From Ilumatobacter sp. (GTDB taxonomy: Bacteria > Actinomycetota > Acidimicrobiia > Acidimicrobiales > Ilumatobacteraceae), in NCBI GenBank assembly GCA_007693335.1, contig REDU01000085.1, positions 45,587 to 109,586 on the forward strand: DNA of 64,000 nt, given 5' to 3'. The notes beneath the pieces were generated by a model. It was not told the DNA's origin, did not search any database, and saw only the letters and a list, made by a program, of their open reading frames with translations. A program made the position numbers and the translations under genes. How positions within the stretch are numbered: position 1 is the first letter of the stretch; every line of letters begins with the position of its first letter. Positions 52,918-60,724 of this stretch are shown piece by piece.

Positions 52918-53826
52918 TCAGTCGCTCGCGGCCACGGCCGCGGCGGGATCGTTCGCGAACACGTGCCCGGCCACGGCACCCACGATCGTGGGCCACAGCG
53001 GCTCCGGCATGTCATGTCCCATGTCGGCCAGCATCAGCAGGTGCGCACCCGGCACCAGTTCGACCGTGCGCAGGCCTCCGCTCGGATCGATCAGGGTGTC
53101 GTCTCGCCCATGGACCACGAGCGTGGGTGTCTGGAGCTGGCGGAGCGCCTCGGACCGGTCGCCGCTCGCATAGATCGCTGCGAGCTGGCGGGGGCCGCCC
53201 GCCGGGTTGAACGCACGGTCGTAGTCGCGCGCCGCATTGGCGCGAAGGCGCTCGAGATCGGCGTAGCGCTTCGATGCCCAGACGAGCGACCGTGATGCCG
53301 CCTCGATGAAGTCGTCGCGTTCGAGCGGCGGCGGCGCCAGCAGCGCTTGGAGCGCCTCGGGCGTGGGGCGACCCACGTCGAGGTCGCCGGGCATGCTCAT
53401 CACCGAGGTCATCGACGCCACGCGTGCCGGATGTTCGATCGCCATCGTCTGGACGATCATCCCGCCCATCGAGACGCCCATCACATGGGCCGTCGCGACG
53501 CCGAGATGGTCGAGCAGGCCGATCGCGTCGGACGCCATGTCGGAGAGGTCGTACGGCACGGGCGGGAGCTCGGTACCCGACAGCACTGCGGCCATCACTG
53601 CGCTGGGATCGGCCACGGCATCGCCCATCCAGGTCGACAGACCGCAATCGCGATTGTCGAAGCGCACGACGTGGAGCCCGCGATCAGCGAACATCCGGCA
53701 CAAGCCGGTGTCCCAGGCGGTGAGCTGGGCCGTGAAGCCCATGACGAGCAGGAGGGTGGGATCGTCGCTGGAGCCGAAGGTCTCGTACTCCAGCTCGATC
53801 CCGCTGTCGAGGATGGTGCGTGGCAT
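52918..53826 (-). CDS. Alpha/beta-hydrolase
   Basis: 302 aa. Oxyanion region LLVMGFTAQLTAW, nucleophile elbow GVSMGGMI (Ser), acid in LVVHGRDDTLI, and His in ADMGHDMPEP. Typical esterase/lactonase-type fold with no signal peptide, so it is cytosolic. It heads a 4-gene minus-strand operon (hydrolase, racemase-like, PIG-L, phosphatase). CAACACT 6 nt before ATG 53826 may be a promoter box. Confidence 0.9.
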   Translation of the reverse strand: MPRTILDSGIELEYETFGSSDDPTLLLVMGFTAQLTAWDTGLCRMFADRGLHVVRFDNRDCGLSTWMGDAVADPSAVMAAVLSGTELPPVPYDLSDMASDAIGLLDHLGVATAHVMGVSMGGMIVQTMAIEHPARVASMTSVMSMPGDLDVGRPTPEALQALLAPPPLERDDFIEAASRSLVWASKRYADLERLRANAARDYDRAFNPAGGPRQLAAIYASGDRSEALRQLQTPTLVVHGRDDTLIDPSGGLRTVELVPGAHLLMLADMGHDMPEPLWPTIVGAVAGHVFANDPAAAVAASD

Positions 53827-53869
53827 CCGACGAGTGTTGCACGCGCCGTTCCGCCGATCCCGATCCGAC

Positions 53870-53875
53870 TACCGT
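53870..53875 (+). promoter_or_regulatory. -10-like box (TACCGT) for galK
   Basis: TACCGT 8 nt before ATG 53884; the 57-bp divergent gap leaves no room for a long leader. Confidence 0.45.
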
Positions 53876-53883
53876 CGGCTCCG

Positions 53884-54870
53884 ATGCACAGGGTTCGGGC
53901 GCCGGGTCGGGTCAACCTGATCGGCGACCACACCGACCACACCGGCGGGCTCGTGCTGCCCATGGCCATCGACCGGGCGACGGAGATCGAGTACCGACCA
54001 CTCGCCGAGCGGATCGTGCTGCGCTCCGACGACGAGACCGAGCCCGTCGACCTCGCCGTGCCGATGACGACCGATCCGCGCCAGGTGGTGCCCGGCTGGG
54101 GTCGCTACGTGGCCGCGGTGGCCGCGGAGATGGGCGCGACCCGAGGGTTCGAGGGTCGGGTCTCCACCACGATCCCGGTGGGAGCGGGGCTCTCGTCGAG
54201 CGCTGCGCTCGAGGTGGCCGTGGCGATGGCTCTGGGCGCCGACGGCGCACTCGAGACCGCTCGGCTCTGCCAGCGGGCGGAGCACAGGGCCACGGGTGTT
54301 CCCACCGGCATCATGGACCAGTTGTGCATCGCCGCAGCGGTCGAGGGCTCGGCCATGCTCATCGACTGCTCGACCCTCGCGATCGAGCCGGTGCTGGTGC
54401 CCGACCACGTCGAGGTGCTCGTGCGGTTCGTGGCTCACCGCACGCTCGAAGGGTCGGCGTACGGTGAGCGGGTCGGCGAGTGCGCTCGGGCCGAGGCGAT
54501 CGTCGGCCCTTTGCACAGCGCCAGGCCGGACGATCTCGACCGCATCGACGATCCGGTGGTGCGCGCCCGCGCCCGACACGTGATCAACGAGAACCGCCGG
54601 GTGCGGGAGTTCGCCACGGCGCTGGCGGCCGATCGCCTCTCCGATGCAGGTGAACTCATGACCGAGGGCCACCGCAGCCTGCGCGACGACTTCGCCACCT
54701 CGACGCCGGTGATGGATGCCGCCGTGGACGAACTCTGCGCCACACCCGGGGTGCTCGGGGCCCGCATGACCGGCGGCGGCTTCGGCGGGTGCGTGGTGGC
54801 GCTCTGCCGGCCCGGACTCGACCTCGACGGCTGGGTCGTCCGACCCGCCGCCGGTGCCCGGCGCATCTGA
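53884..54870 (+). CDS. galK: Galactokinase-like GHMP kinase
   Basis: 328 aa. GHMP blocks: RAPGRVNLIGDHTDHTGG (galactokinase signature, with ATP/sugar contacts), the phosphate loop TIPVGAGLSSSAALEVAVA, and the C-terminal MTGGGFGGCVVAL. The signature at the N-terminus favours galactokinase over mevalonate or homoserine kinase. No other Leloir genes are adjacent. It is divergent from the hydrolase operon. Confidence 0.85.
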   Translation: MHRVRAPGRVNLIGDHTDHTGGLVLPMAIDRATEIEYRPLAERIVLRSDDETEPVDLAVPMTTDPRQVVPGWGRYVAAVAAEMGATRGFEGRVSTTIPVGAGLSSSAALEVAVAMALGADGALETARLCQRAEHRATGVPTGIMDQLCIAAAVEGSAMLIDCSTLAIEPVLVPDHVEVLVRFVAHRTLEGSAYGERVGECARAEAIVGPLHSARPDDLDRIDDPVVRARARHVINENRRVREFATALAADRLSDAGELMTEGHRSLRDDFATSTPVMDAAVDELCATPGVLGARMTGGGFGGCVVALCRPGLDLDGWVVRPAAGARRI

Positions 54871-54882
54871 GTCGCGAGCGGT

Positions 54883-55494
54883 TCAGCTGCCGAGCAGGCG
54901 CTGCTTCTGTGCCTCGAACTCGTCGTGCGTGAGCGTGCCGCGCTCGAGCATGCCTTCGAGCTTCTCGAGCTGACCTGCGACATCGACTGCAGGCGACGCC
55001 GTCTCGCGACCGCTCGCCTTCTCGGCCTGGATCTGGGCGTTGATGATGTTGCGGACCTTGCCCGGCTGACGGATGTCGTTGAAGCCTTGCTGACCCGACG
55101 CACCGGCGGATTCGATGACCAGGTCACCCGCCCCGAACGCCCGCTCGATCACCCGCTGGCTGATGAGTACGTTGTTGACCCGGTCGAGTGGGATGTCGAT
55201 GCCGCTGTAGCGGATCCATCCCGACCTGTAGATCACCCGGAAGTTCGTCACGACGAAGTGGCTGGTGGCCCAATCGATGTAGCGCTTCACCGTCCACAGG
55301 GCCGTGCCGATGATCAGCACGATCGAGATCCAGCCGAGCCCCGTGCGCAGACCCCCGTCGAAGCGCAGCGAGATGATGCCCAGCACGATCGACCCCACGA
55401 GGGCGATCACCGGCTCGGCGAAGTGCATCCAGTGCGGATGGAGATCGACGATCACCGTCTCGTCGTCGTTCAGCAGCTTGGTCGGATAGGGCAT
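54883..55494 (-). CDS. PH-domain (YdbT/bPH2-like) membrane protein with SHOCT tail
   Basis: 203 aa. Two membrane helices (AEPVIALVGSIVLGIISL; LGWISIVLIIGTALWTV) then a bacterial PH domain (TNFRVIYRSGWIRYSGIDIPLDRVNNV), and a C-terminal SHOCT helix pair (LEKLEGMLERGTLTHDEFEAQKQRLL), found in many oligomerising membrane proteins. Function unknown. TACTCT 6 nt before ATG 55494 suggests a leaderless start. The gene ends 12 bp from galK, convergent. Confidence 0.85.
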   Translation of the reverse strand: MPYPTKLLNDDETVIVDLHPHWMHFAEPVIALVGSIVLGIISLRFDGGLRTGLGWISIVLIIGTALWTVKRYIDWATSHFVVTNFRVIYRSGWIRYSGIDIPLDRVNNVLISQRVIERAFGAGDLVIESAGASGQQGFNDIRQPGKVRNIINAQIQAEKASGRETASPAVDVAGQLEKLEGMLERGTLTHDEFEAQKQRLLGS

Positions 55495-55500
55495 GGACGA

Positions 55501-55506
55501 AGAGTA
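55501..55506 (-). promoter_or_regulatory. -10-like box (TACTCT) for the PH-domain gene
   Basis: Minus-strand TACTCT 6 nt before ATG 55494. The divergent helicase gene has TAACGT at 55522-55527, so the 40-bp divergent gap carries two compact promoters. Confidence 0.45.
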
Positions 55507-55534
55507 ATCCGGTTGTCGGCGTAACGTGGCGGTG

Positions 55535-57550
55535 GTGGACGCAGACCGCTTGCTCGACGATCTCGACGCGGATCAGCGTCGCGCCGTCACCACCGAGTCG
55601 ACGCTGGTCGCGGTGATCGCTGGTGCCGGGTCCGGGAAGACCCGCGTCCTCACCCGCCGGGTCGCGCACCGCATCGCGACCGAGAGCGCCACCGCGCGCC
55701 ACACGCTGGTGCTCACGTTCACCCGGGAGGCGGCCGGTGAGCTGCGACGGCGGCTCCCCGCACTCGGCCTGCACGAGCGGGTCGAAGCGGGAACGTTCCA
55801 CTCGGTGCTGCTCGGCATGCTCCGTCAGCGGCTGCTCGACCGTGGTCGTCCCGTGCCCACGGTGGTACAGGACCGCCGCCGGCTCGTGGCCGAGAGCGCT
55901 GGTCGAGGTGGGCTCGACGACGTGGTGGCCGAGATCGACTGGGCCGCGGCACGCGGTATCGCCCCCGAGCGCTATCCCGAAGCTGCTCGCGCCGCGGGGC
56001 GCCGACCTGGTGTGGGCGTGCAGGCGGTCGCCGCAGCCTTCGACGGCTACCGGGCCACCAAGCGACAGCGCGGCGTGATCGACCTCGACGACGTGCTCGT
56101 CATGTCGATCGACGCGCTCACCCACGACGGTCAGTTCGCCGAACAGGTCGCGTGGAGGTACCGACACCTCCTCGTCGACGAGGCCCAGGACCTCAACCCC
56201 CTCCAGCACCGCATCGTCGAACTCCTCCGTCAGGGCAGCAGCGACCTGTTCATCGTGGGTGACCCGGCCCAGGCCGTGTACGGCTTCAACGGTGCCGACC
56301 CCGGACTGCTGATCGACGTGAGCGATCGACTCCCGGGCATCGAGATCGTCCGTCTGCCCGCGAACCATCGCTGCACCCCACAGGTGCTCGATGCCGGGGT
56401 CCACGTGCTCGGGATCGGCCAGGTCGAGCCCACCGCCTCACTGGCCGTCCGCGGCGACGGCCGGCCGGTCCGCATCGTCCGGTGCGACGACGAGCACCAC
56501 GAAGCCCGCACCGTGGCCGGCATCATCGGTCGCCTCGATCCGGGCCTGGTGGCCCACAACGGCGTGGCCGTGCTCGGACGAACCCACGCACAACTCGCAC
56601 GTATCCGCGACGCCCTCGACGAGGCGGGGATCGGCATCCGCAGGCGGCTCGACGGACCCGGCTCGCCCTACCGCGATGCGGTGGCCTCCGCCGTCCGGCA
56701 GGGCTCTGCCGCTCGACTGCGGGCCTGGGCCCACGATGTGCTCGACCAGGGCGGCGCCGGCCGAAGCCCACACGATCCCCACCGGCACGACCTCCGCCAC
56801 CAGCAGGGCGCCACCGACCACCAGGTTGATCCGGCTCCCACCGCCGAGACACGCGAGGTGGCCGAGGCGGTGCTCGCCTTCCTCCGCGAGCAGCCGTTGG
56901 GCGACGGTGTCGGCCTCCGGACATGGATCAACACCACCGATCCGTTCGATCTCCGTGGCCACCAGGGGGTGGACGTGCTCACGTTCCACGCTGCGAAGGG
57001 GCGCGAGTGGCACACCGTGGTGGTGACCGGCGTCGAGAGCGGACAGGTGCCGCACCGCTCGGCCAGCACCAACGCTGCCCGAGCCGAGGAGGCAAGGCTG
57101 CTGTACGTGGCCATGACGCGTGCCACCGATCAGCTCGTGGTCACCTGGGCGGAGCGACGTGGCGGGTACCGACGCACACGGAGCCCCTTCCTCGAGGGCT
57201 ATGTGATCTCCGAGCCCGAGACGGCACCGCCACCGGCCGAACTCCGCGGCACGCTCCCGCTCCCGGCTCACACCGACCGGATCCACGCCGCCCTGACCGA
57301 GTGGAGGGCCCACGCCGCCACCGCTGCCGGCATCCTGCCCGATCAGCTGTGCTCTGACTCGTCGCTCCGCGCGGTGGCCGACGATCCGCCGCGATCGGCT
57401 GACGAGCTGGCGGACCGCACCGGTCTCGGGGTGCTCACCGCCCGGCGCCTCTTCCCCGGGATCGCCGCGACCCTCGCGTCGGTGGGGCGATCGGGTGACG
57501 GCGCCGCGGCCGACGATCAGACGGAGAGTTCCGCCAGCACCGGGGCGTGA
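55535..57550 (+). CDS. UvrD/Rep-family DNA helicase with C-terminal HRDC domain (UvrD2-like)
   Basis: 671 aa. Superfamily-1A motifs: Q-motif region LDADQRRAVTTE, Walker A IAGAGSGKTRVLTRR, motif II VDEAQDLNPLQ, motif III GDPAQAVYGFNGADP, motif V VLTFHAAKGREWHTVVV, and motif VI YVAMTRATDQLVV. The C-terminal 70 residues form an HRDC domain (AHAATAAGILPDQLCSDSSL; SADELADRTGLGVLTARRL), as in mycobacterial UvrD2, a repair helicase. GTG 55535 was chosen because TAACGT (55522-55527) lies 7 nt before it; GTG 55526 and 55532 are in frame. Its end overlaps xthA by 34 bp. Confidence 0.93.
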   Translation: MDADRLLDDLDADQRRAVTTESTLVAVIAGAGSGKTRVLTRRVAHRIATESATARHTLVLTFTREAAGELRRRLPALGLHERVEAGTFHSVLLGMLRQRLLDRGRPVPTVVQDRRRLVAESAGRGGLDDVVAEIDWAAARGIAPERYPEAARAAGRRPGVGVQAVAAAFDGYRATKRQRGVIDLDDVLVMSIDALTHDGQFAEQVAWRYRHLLVDEAQDLNPLQHRIVELLRQGSSDLFIVGDPAQAVYGFNGADPGLLIDVSDRLPGIEIVRLPANHRCTPQVLDAGVHVLGIGQVEPTASLAVRGDGRPVRIVRCDDEHHEARTVAGIIGRLDPGLVAHNGVAVLGRTHAQLARIRDALDEAGIGIRRRLDGPGSPYRDAVASAVRQGSAARLRAWAHDVLDQGGAGRSPHDPHRHDLRHQQGATDHQVDPAPTAETREVAEAVLAFLREQPLGDGVGLRTWINTTDPFDLRGHQGVDVLTFHAAKGREWHTVVVTGVESGQVPHRSASTNAARAEEARLLYVAMTRATDQLVVTWAERRGGYRRTRSPFLEGYVISEPETAPPPAELRGTLPLPAHTDRIHAALTEWRAHAATAAGILPDQLCSDSSLRAVADDPPRSADELADRTGLGVLTARRLFPGIAATLASVGRSGDGAAADDQTESSASTGA

Positions 57551-58293
57551 TCGCTCGGCTGCTTACCCTTGCGAGCGTTGCGGTCGATGAGGCACCACTG
57601 GCTCGTCCCGGCCACCGACGGAGTGGCGAGGAGCAGGTCGATGCGCATCCCGCGACCCTTGTGGAAGTCGCCGTTGCGGTAGTCCCACCACGAGAACACC
57701 CGCTCGGCGTCGGGGTGGTGGTGCCGGAACAGGTCGACCAGGCCCCAGTCGTGCAGCGCGGCCAGTCGGCTCCGCTCGGGCTCGCTCACGTGGGTGGCGC
57801 CGGCCAGCTCGGCGATGTCGACCACGTCACGATCGTCGGGTGCGATGTTGTAGTCGCCTCCCACGAGCACCGGTCGGTCGGGGTGGGTATCGGCTTCGAG
57901 ATGGGCTCGGAGCCGGTCGAGCCACTCGAGCTTGTAGCGATAGTGGTCGTGATCGAGTGACCGCCCGTTCGGCACGTAGACACTGCTGACGCGCAGCCCT
58001 CCGCAGGTGGCCGTGATGATGCGGGCGTCGGGATCGGGCTCGACGCCACCGGCGAAGTTCGTGACCACGTGGTCGAGGCCGACCTTCGACAGGATCGCCA
58101 CACCGTTCCACTGGCCCTGGCCGTAGTGGGCCGACGCGTACCCGAGTGCCTCGAACGTGAGCGAGGGGAACGCGTCGTCAGCCAGTTTCGTCTCCTGCAG
58201 CAGCACCACATCGGGCTCCACCTCGACCAGCCATGCCTCGACGCGCTCGAGACGGGCGCGCAGCGAGTTGACGTTCCAGGTGACGACGCGCAT
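57517..58293 (-). CDS. xthA: Exodeoxyribonuclease III / AP endonuclease
   Basis: 258 aa. Hallmark sequence: VVTWNVNSLRARL, LQETKL, GVAILSK, the catalytic GGDYNIAP, WWDYRNGDFHKGRGMRIDLLL, and SDHAPV at the end. Repairs abasic DNA and trims 3' ends. ATG 58293 overlaps the TGA of the NYN-S1 gene (TGATG), so it is translated by coupling; a GTG at 58296 is an alternative start. Confidence 0.95.
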   Translation of the reverse strand: MRVVTWNVNSLRARLERVEAWLVEVEPDVVLLQETKLADDAFPSLTFEALGYASAHYGQGQWNGVAILSKVGLDHVVTNFAGGVEPDPDARIITATCGGLRVSSVYVPNGRSLDHDHYRYKLEWLDRLRAHLEADTHPDRPVLVGGDYNIAPDDRDVVDIAELAGATHVSEPERSRLAALHDWGLVDLFRHHHPDAERVFSWWDYRNGDFHKGRGMRIDLLLATPSVAGTSQWCLIDRNARKGKQPSDHAPVLAELSV

Positions 58294-59825
58294 CACTCGG
58301 TGCCGGCGCCCTCGTCGCGGGATCCGGGCGATCGACGTCGTGCCGGAGGCTTCGTCGCCCCCGTCTTCTTCGCCGCGGTCTTCTTCGCCGCGGTCTTCTT
58401 CGCCGCGGACTTCTTCGCAGCAGTCTGCTTCGCCGCGGTCTTCTTCGGAGCGGTCTTCTTCGGCGCAGCCTTCTTGGCCGCATCCTTCCTGGCCGCATCC
58501 TTCGTCGCGACGGTCTTCTTGGCAACAGCCTTCTTCGTGACCGGGGTGGTGGCCGCAGCCTTCTTCGCCGCCACCTTCTTGGCCGGCCGTGTCGTGCCCG
58601 AGGCTTTCGTCGCGGCAGCTCTCGTCGCCGCGGCCTTCTTGGTCCGGGTCGGACGAGCAGGCTCCGCGATCGTGCCGTCAGCCGTCGCGGCCGCCTTGCG
58701 AGTGCGACGCCCGCTCGGCGCCGCCGGTGCAGAGCTGTCGGTGGCATCGGCCGCGGTCTGCTCGATGACCGGCATCGGGTCCTGGGGTTCGAGATCGACG
58801 GCCATGTGCGGAACAGCGCAGTCGATACTGCGACGAGCCGGCGCGAACGCGACCACCACGAGGGTGACGGCGTCGTCCACCTTCATGACCTCGCGGGCGC
58901 TGCGGGGTGGCGGATCCGACATGAGCCGGAGCGGCACGTACCCACGAACCTCGCCGATACGCACGTAGGCCCCGTGCGACGAGTAGCTCTCGACGATCGC
59001 GTTCACGCTGGTACCCACCGGGTGGTGCTCCACGAAGTCGAGGAACGGCATCAGGTCGTTGACGACCTCGCCACCGCTGGGGGCCGGCGGGCGACGCTCG
59101 CTCGGCGTCTGCTCGTGGGTCGACGCTGGCGGCGCGGAGGCCGCTGCTGCCGCGGCCTTCTTCGAGGTACGTCGCGAGCGCTTCACCGGCTGCTCGTCGG
59201 CCGACACGTCCGCGCGGTCATCCGACGGATCGGTGGACGGCGGCGACCCGCGACCCGGTGGCGGGCTCTTCGGCACCGGCATCGGCTGGCTGGCGTCCTT
59301 GCTCCCCGTGCGGGCGGTCGTGCGTGCCCCGCGCCGAGATCTCCCCCCGGACCGTCCGCCGCCGTCGCCGGACTCGCGGGTGGCCTTGCGGCTCACCGGG
59401 CCACGAACAGGCACCCGATCGACGAACACCCACCCCACGTGCGGCACCGGCTTGCCGCCCACGAGGCGACCGTCGTCGAACAGCCACGTGTAGTCGCCGT
59501 GGAACTCCTGGAACGAGTCGTTCGAGAGCACCGACGCCTTGGCCTTGTCGGCGATGCCGAGCACGAAGGCGTCGCCACGTCCGACCGCGCCCGCCGGTGG
59601 TGCCACGAGCTCGTTGTTGGCGATGGCGGTGTCGAACTCCTTCACCTCCGACTTGTCGATGCGATGACCGAAGGTGGCGTCGACCACTACGGTGACCGTC
59701 ACGTCGGGGAACTCGGCGAGGAACGCGAGCACCGCCTCGTTCAGCTGGGACAGGCTCGGCATCGAGCGTCCCTCGGTTGCGATGTTCGAGCCGTCGACCA
59801 CGACGTGGCCGGTTCTGGTTCTCAT
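58293..59825 (-). CDS. NYN/PIN-like nuclease - S1-like - histone-H1-like Lys/Ala tail fusion
   Basis: 510 aa in three parts. 1) Residues about 1-130, NYN (Zc3h12a/PIN-fold) nuclease-like: VVVDGSNIATEG, TVVVDATFG, APPAGAVGRGDAFVLGIA, and SVLSNDSFQEF, with several acidic residues for a metal site. 2) A region around residues 250-335 like an S1/OB domain (VGTSVNAIVESYSSHGAYVRI and YVPLRLMSD, DAVTLVVVAFAPARRSIDC). 3) A C-terminal Lys/Ala-rich tail (KKTAAKQTAAKKSAAKKTAA) like histone H1, made of repeated codons at 58340-58600. It is likely an RNA- or nucleic-acid-degrading or -binding protein. Start ATG 59825. Operon with xthA. Confidence 0.85.
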   Translation of the reverse strand: MRTRTGHVVVDGSNIATEGRSMPSLSQLNEAVLAFLAEFPDVTVTVVVDATFGHRIDKSEVKEFDTAIANNELVAPPAGAVGRGDAFVLGIADKAKASVLSNDSFQEFHGDYTWLFDDGRLVGGKPVPHVGWVFVDRVPVRGPVSRKATRESGDGGGRSGGRSRRGARTTARTGSKDASQPMPVPKSPPPGRGSPPSTDPSDDRADVSADEQPVKRSRRTSKKAAAAAASAPPASTHEQTPSERRPPAPSGGEVVNDLMPFLDFVEHHPVGTSVNAIVESYSSHGAYVRIGEVRGYVPLRLMSDPPPRSAREVMKVDDAVTLVVVAFAPARRSIDCAVPHMAVDLEPQDPMPVIEQTAADATDSSAPAAPSGRRTRKAAATADGTIAEPARPTRTKKAAATRAAATKASGTTRPAKKVAAKKAAATTPVTKKAVAKKTVATKDAARKDAAKKAAPKKTAPKKTAAKQTAAKKSAAKKTAAKKTAAKKTGATKPPARRRSPGSRDEGAGTE

Positions 59826-60001
59826 GTGGATGGTGTCTCTGTCTGTCTCGTCGGAATGGAGCGACGTGGCTCGAGGGCCGCGATCACCCGGTGAACCTGG
59901 GTGAACCGCCTGGCACGACGTCGTCCGACCACCGAGCGTAGCGACCTGTTCGGCCAACCCGCGGGATCCCGGTCGATCCGGTCGTGGCCGAACGCGACCC
60001 G

Positions 60002-60007
60002 TAGAGT
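60002..60007 (+). promoter_or_regulatory. -10-like box (TAGAGT) for the HAD hydrolase gene
   Basis: TAGAGT 9 nt before ATG 60017. The 191-bp divergent gap also holds a direct repeat GGTGAACC (59891 region, twice within 20 bp); no terminator seen. Confidence 0.4.
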
Positions 60008-60016
60008 CGGACGGCG

Positions 60017-60670
60017 ATGAACGCTCCGACCGATCGCGACCTCCACGCCGTTCTCTGGGACTTCGGCGGGGTGATCCTCTCGAGTCCGTTCGAGGCGTTC
60101 AACCGCTACGAGGAGCGGTCGGGGTTGCCCGCCAACTTCATCCGATCGGTCAACGCCGCCGATCCGCACTCGAACGCATGGGCGCGGCTCGAACGGTCGG
60201 AGCTGAGCGCCGAGGAGTTCGACCTCGCGTTCGCCGAGGAGTCCGAACAGCTCGGGTACCGGGTACCCGGGGTCGACGTGCTGGGCCTGCTGTCGGGTGA
60301 GGTCCGTCCCGAGATGGTGGCGGCGCTCGACGCCGTGATCGCGGCCGGTTTCCGTACCGCCTGCCTCACCAACAACGTCTCGGCTGGCAACGCGGTGGGC
60401 GGCGAACCCCGTCCCGACGTGGCCGACGTGATGCGACGGTTCCACCTCGTGCTCGAGTCGAGCAAGGTCGGGGTCCGCAAGCCCGAACCCCGGTTCTACG
60501 AACTCGCCTGCGAGCTGCTCGACGTGGAACCACCGCACTGCGTGTTCCTCGACGACCTCGGCATCAACCTCAAGCCGGCGGCGGCCATGGGGATGACCAC
60601 CATCAAGGTGGTCGATCCCGAGACCGCGCTCGCTGACCTGAGCGCCGTGACCGGCCTCGATCTCATCTGA
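60017..60670 (+). CDS. HAD-family hydrolase (ACAD10/epoxide-hydrolase N-domain type)
   Basis: 217 aa. HAD motif I is WDFGGVIL, with D15 as nucleophile and G17 where most phosphatases have the acid Asp; motif II TNNVSAG, motif III KVGVRKPEPRFYE, motif IV FLDDLGINLKPAAAMG. The missing second Asp is normal in the ACAD10 and soluble-epoxide-hydrolase N-terminal branch, which may be weak phosphatases. Substrate unknown. It has its own probable promoter. Confidence 0.9.
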   Translation: MNAPTDRDLHAVLWDFGGVILSSPFEAFNRYEERSGLPANFIRSVNAADPHSNAWARLERSELSAEEFDLAFAEESEQLGYRVPGVDVLGLLSGEVRPEMVAALDAVIAAGFRTACLTNNVSAGNAVGGEPRPDVADVMRRFHLVLESSKVGVRKPEPRFYELACELLDVEPPHCVFLDDLGINLKPAAAMGMTTIKVVDPETALADLSAVTGLDLI

Positions 60671-60724
60671 ACCGCGTCACGACCCCGACCACGAACCCGG
60701 TCTCGAACCAGGGCACGCGACCGA

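Noticed and set aside
58340..58600. Repeated TTCTTCGCC-like tract as a possible CRISPR or tandem DNA element
   Set aside because: The repeats are codon-phase Lys/Ala codons of the histone-H1-like tail and have no regular spacers.
60671..60724. Terminator between the HAD gene and kgd
   Set aside because: The 54-bp convergent gap has no perfect stem longer than a few base pairs that I can see.
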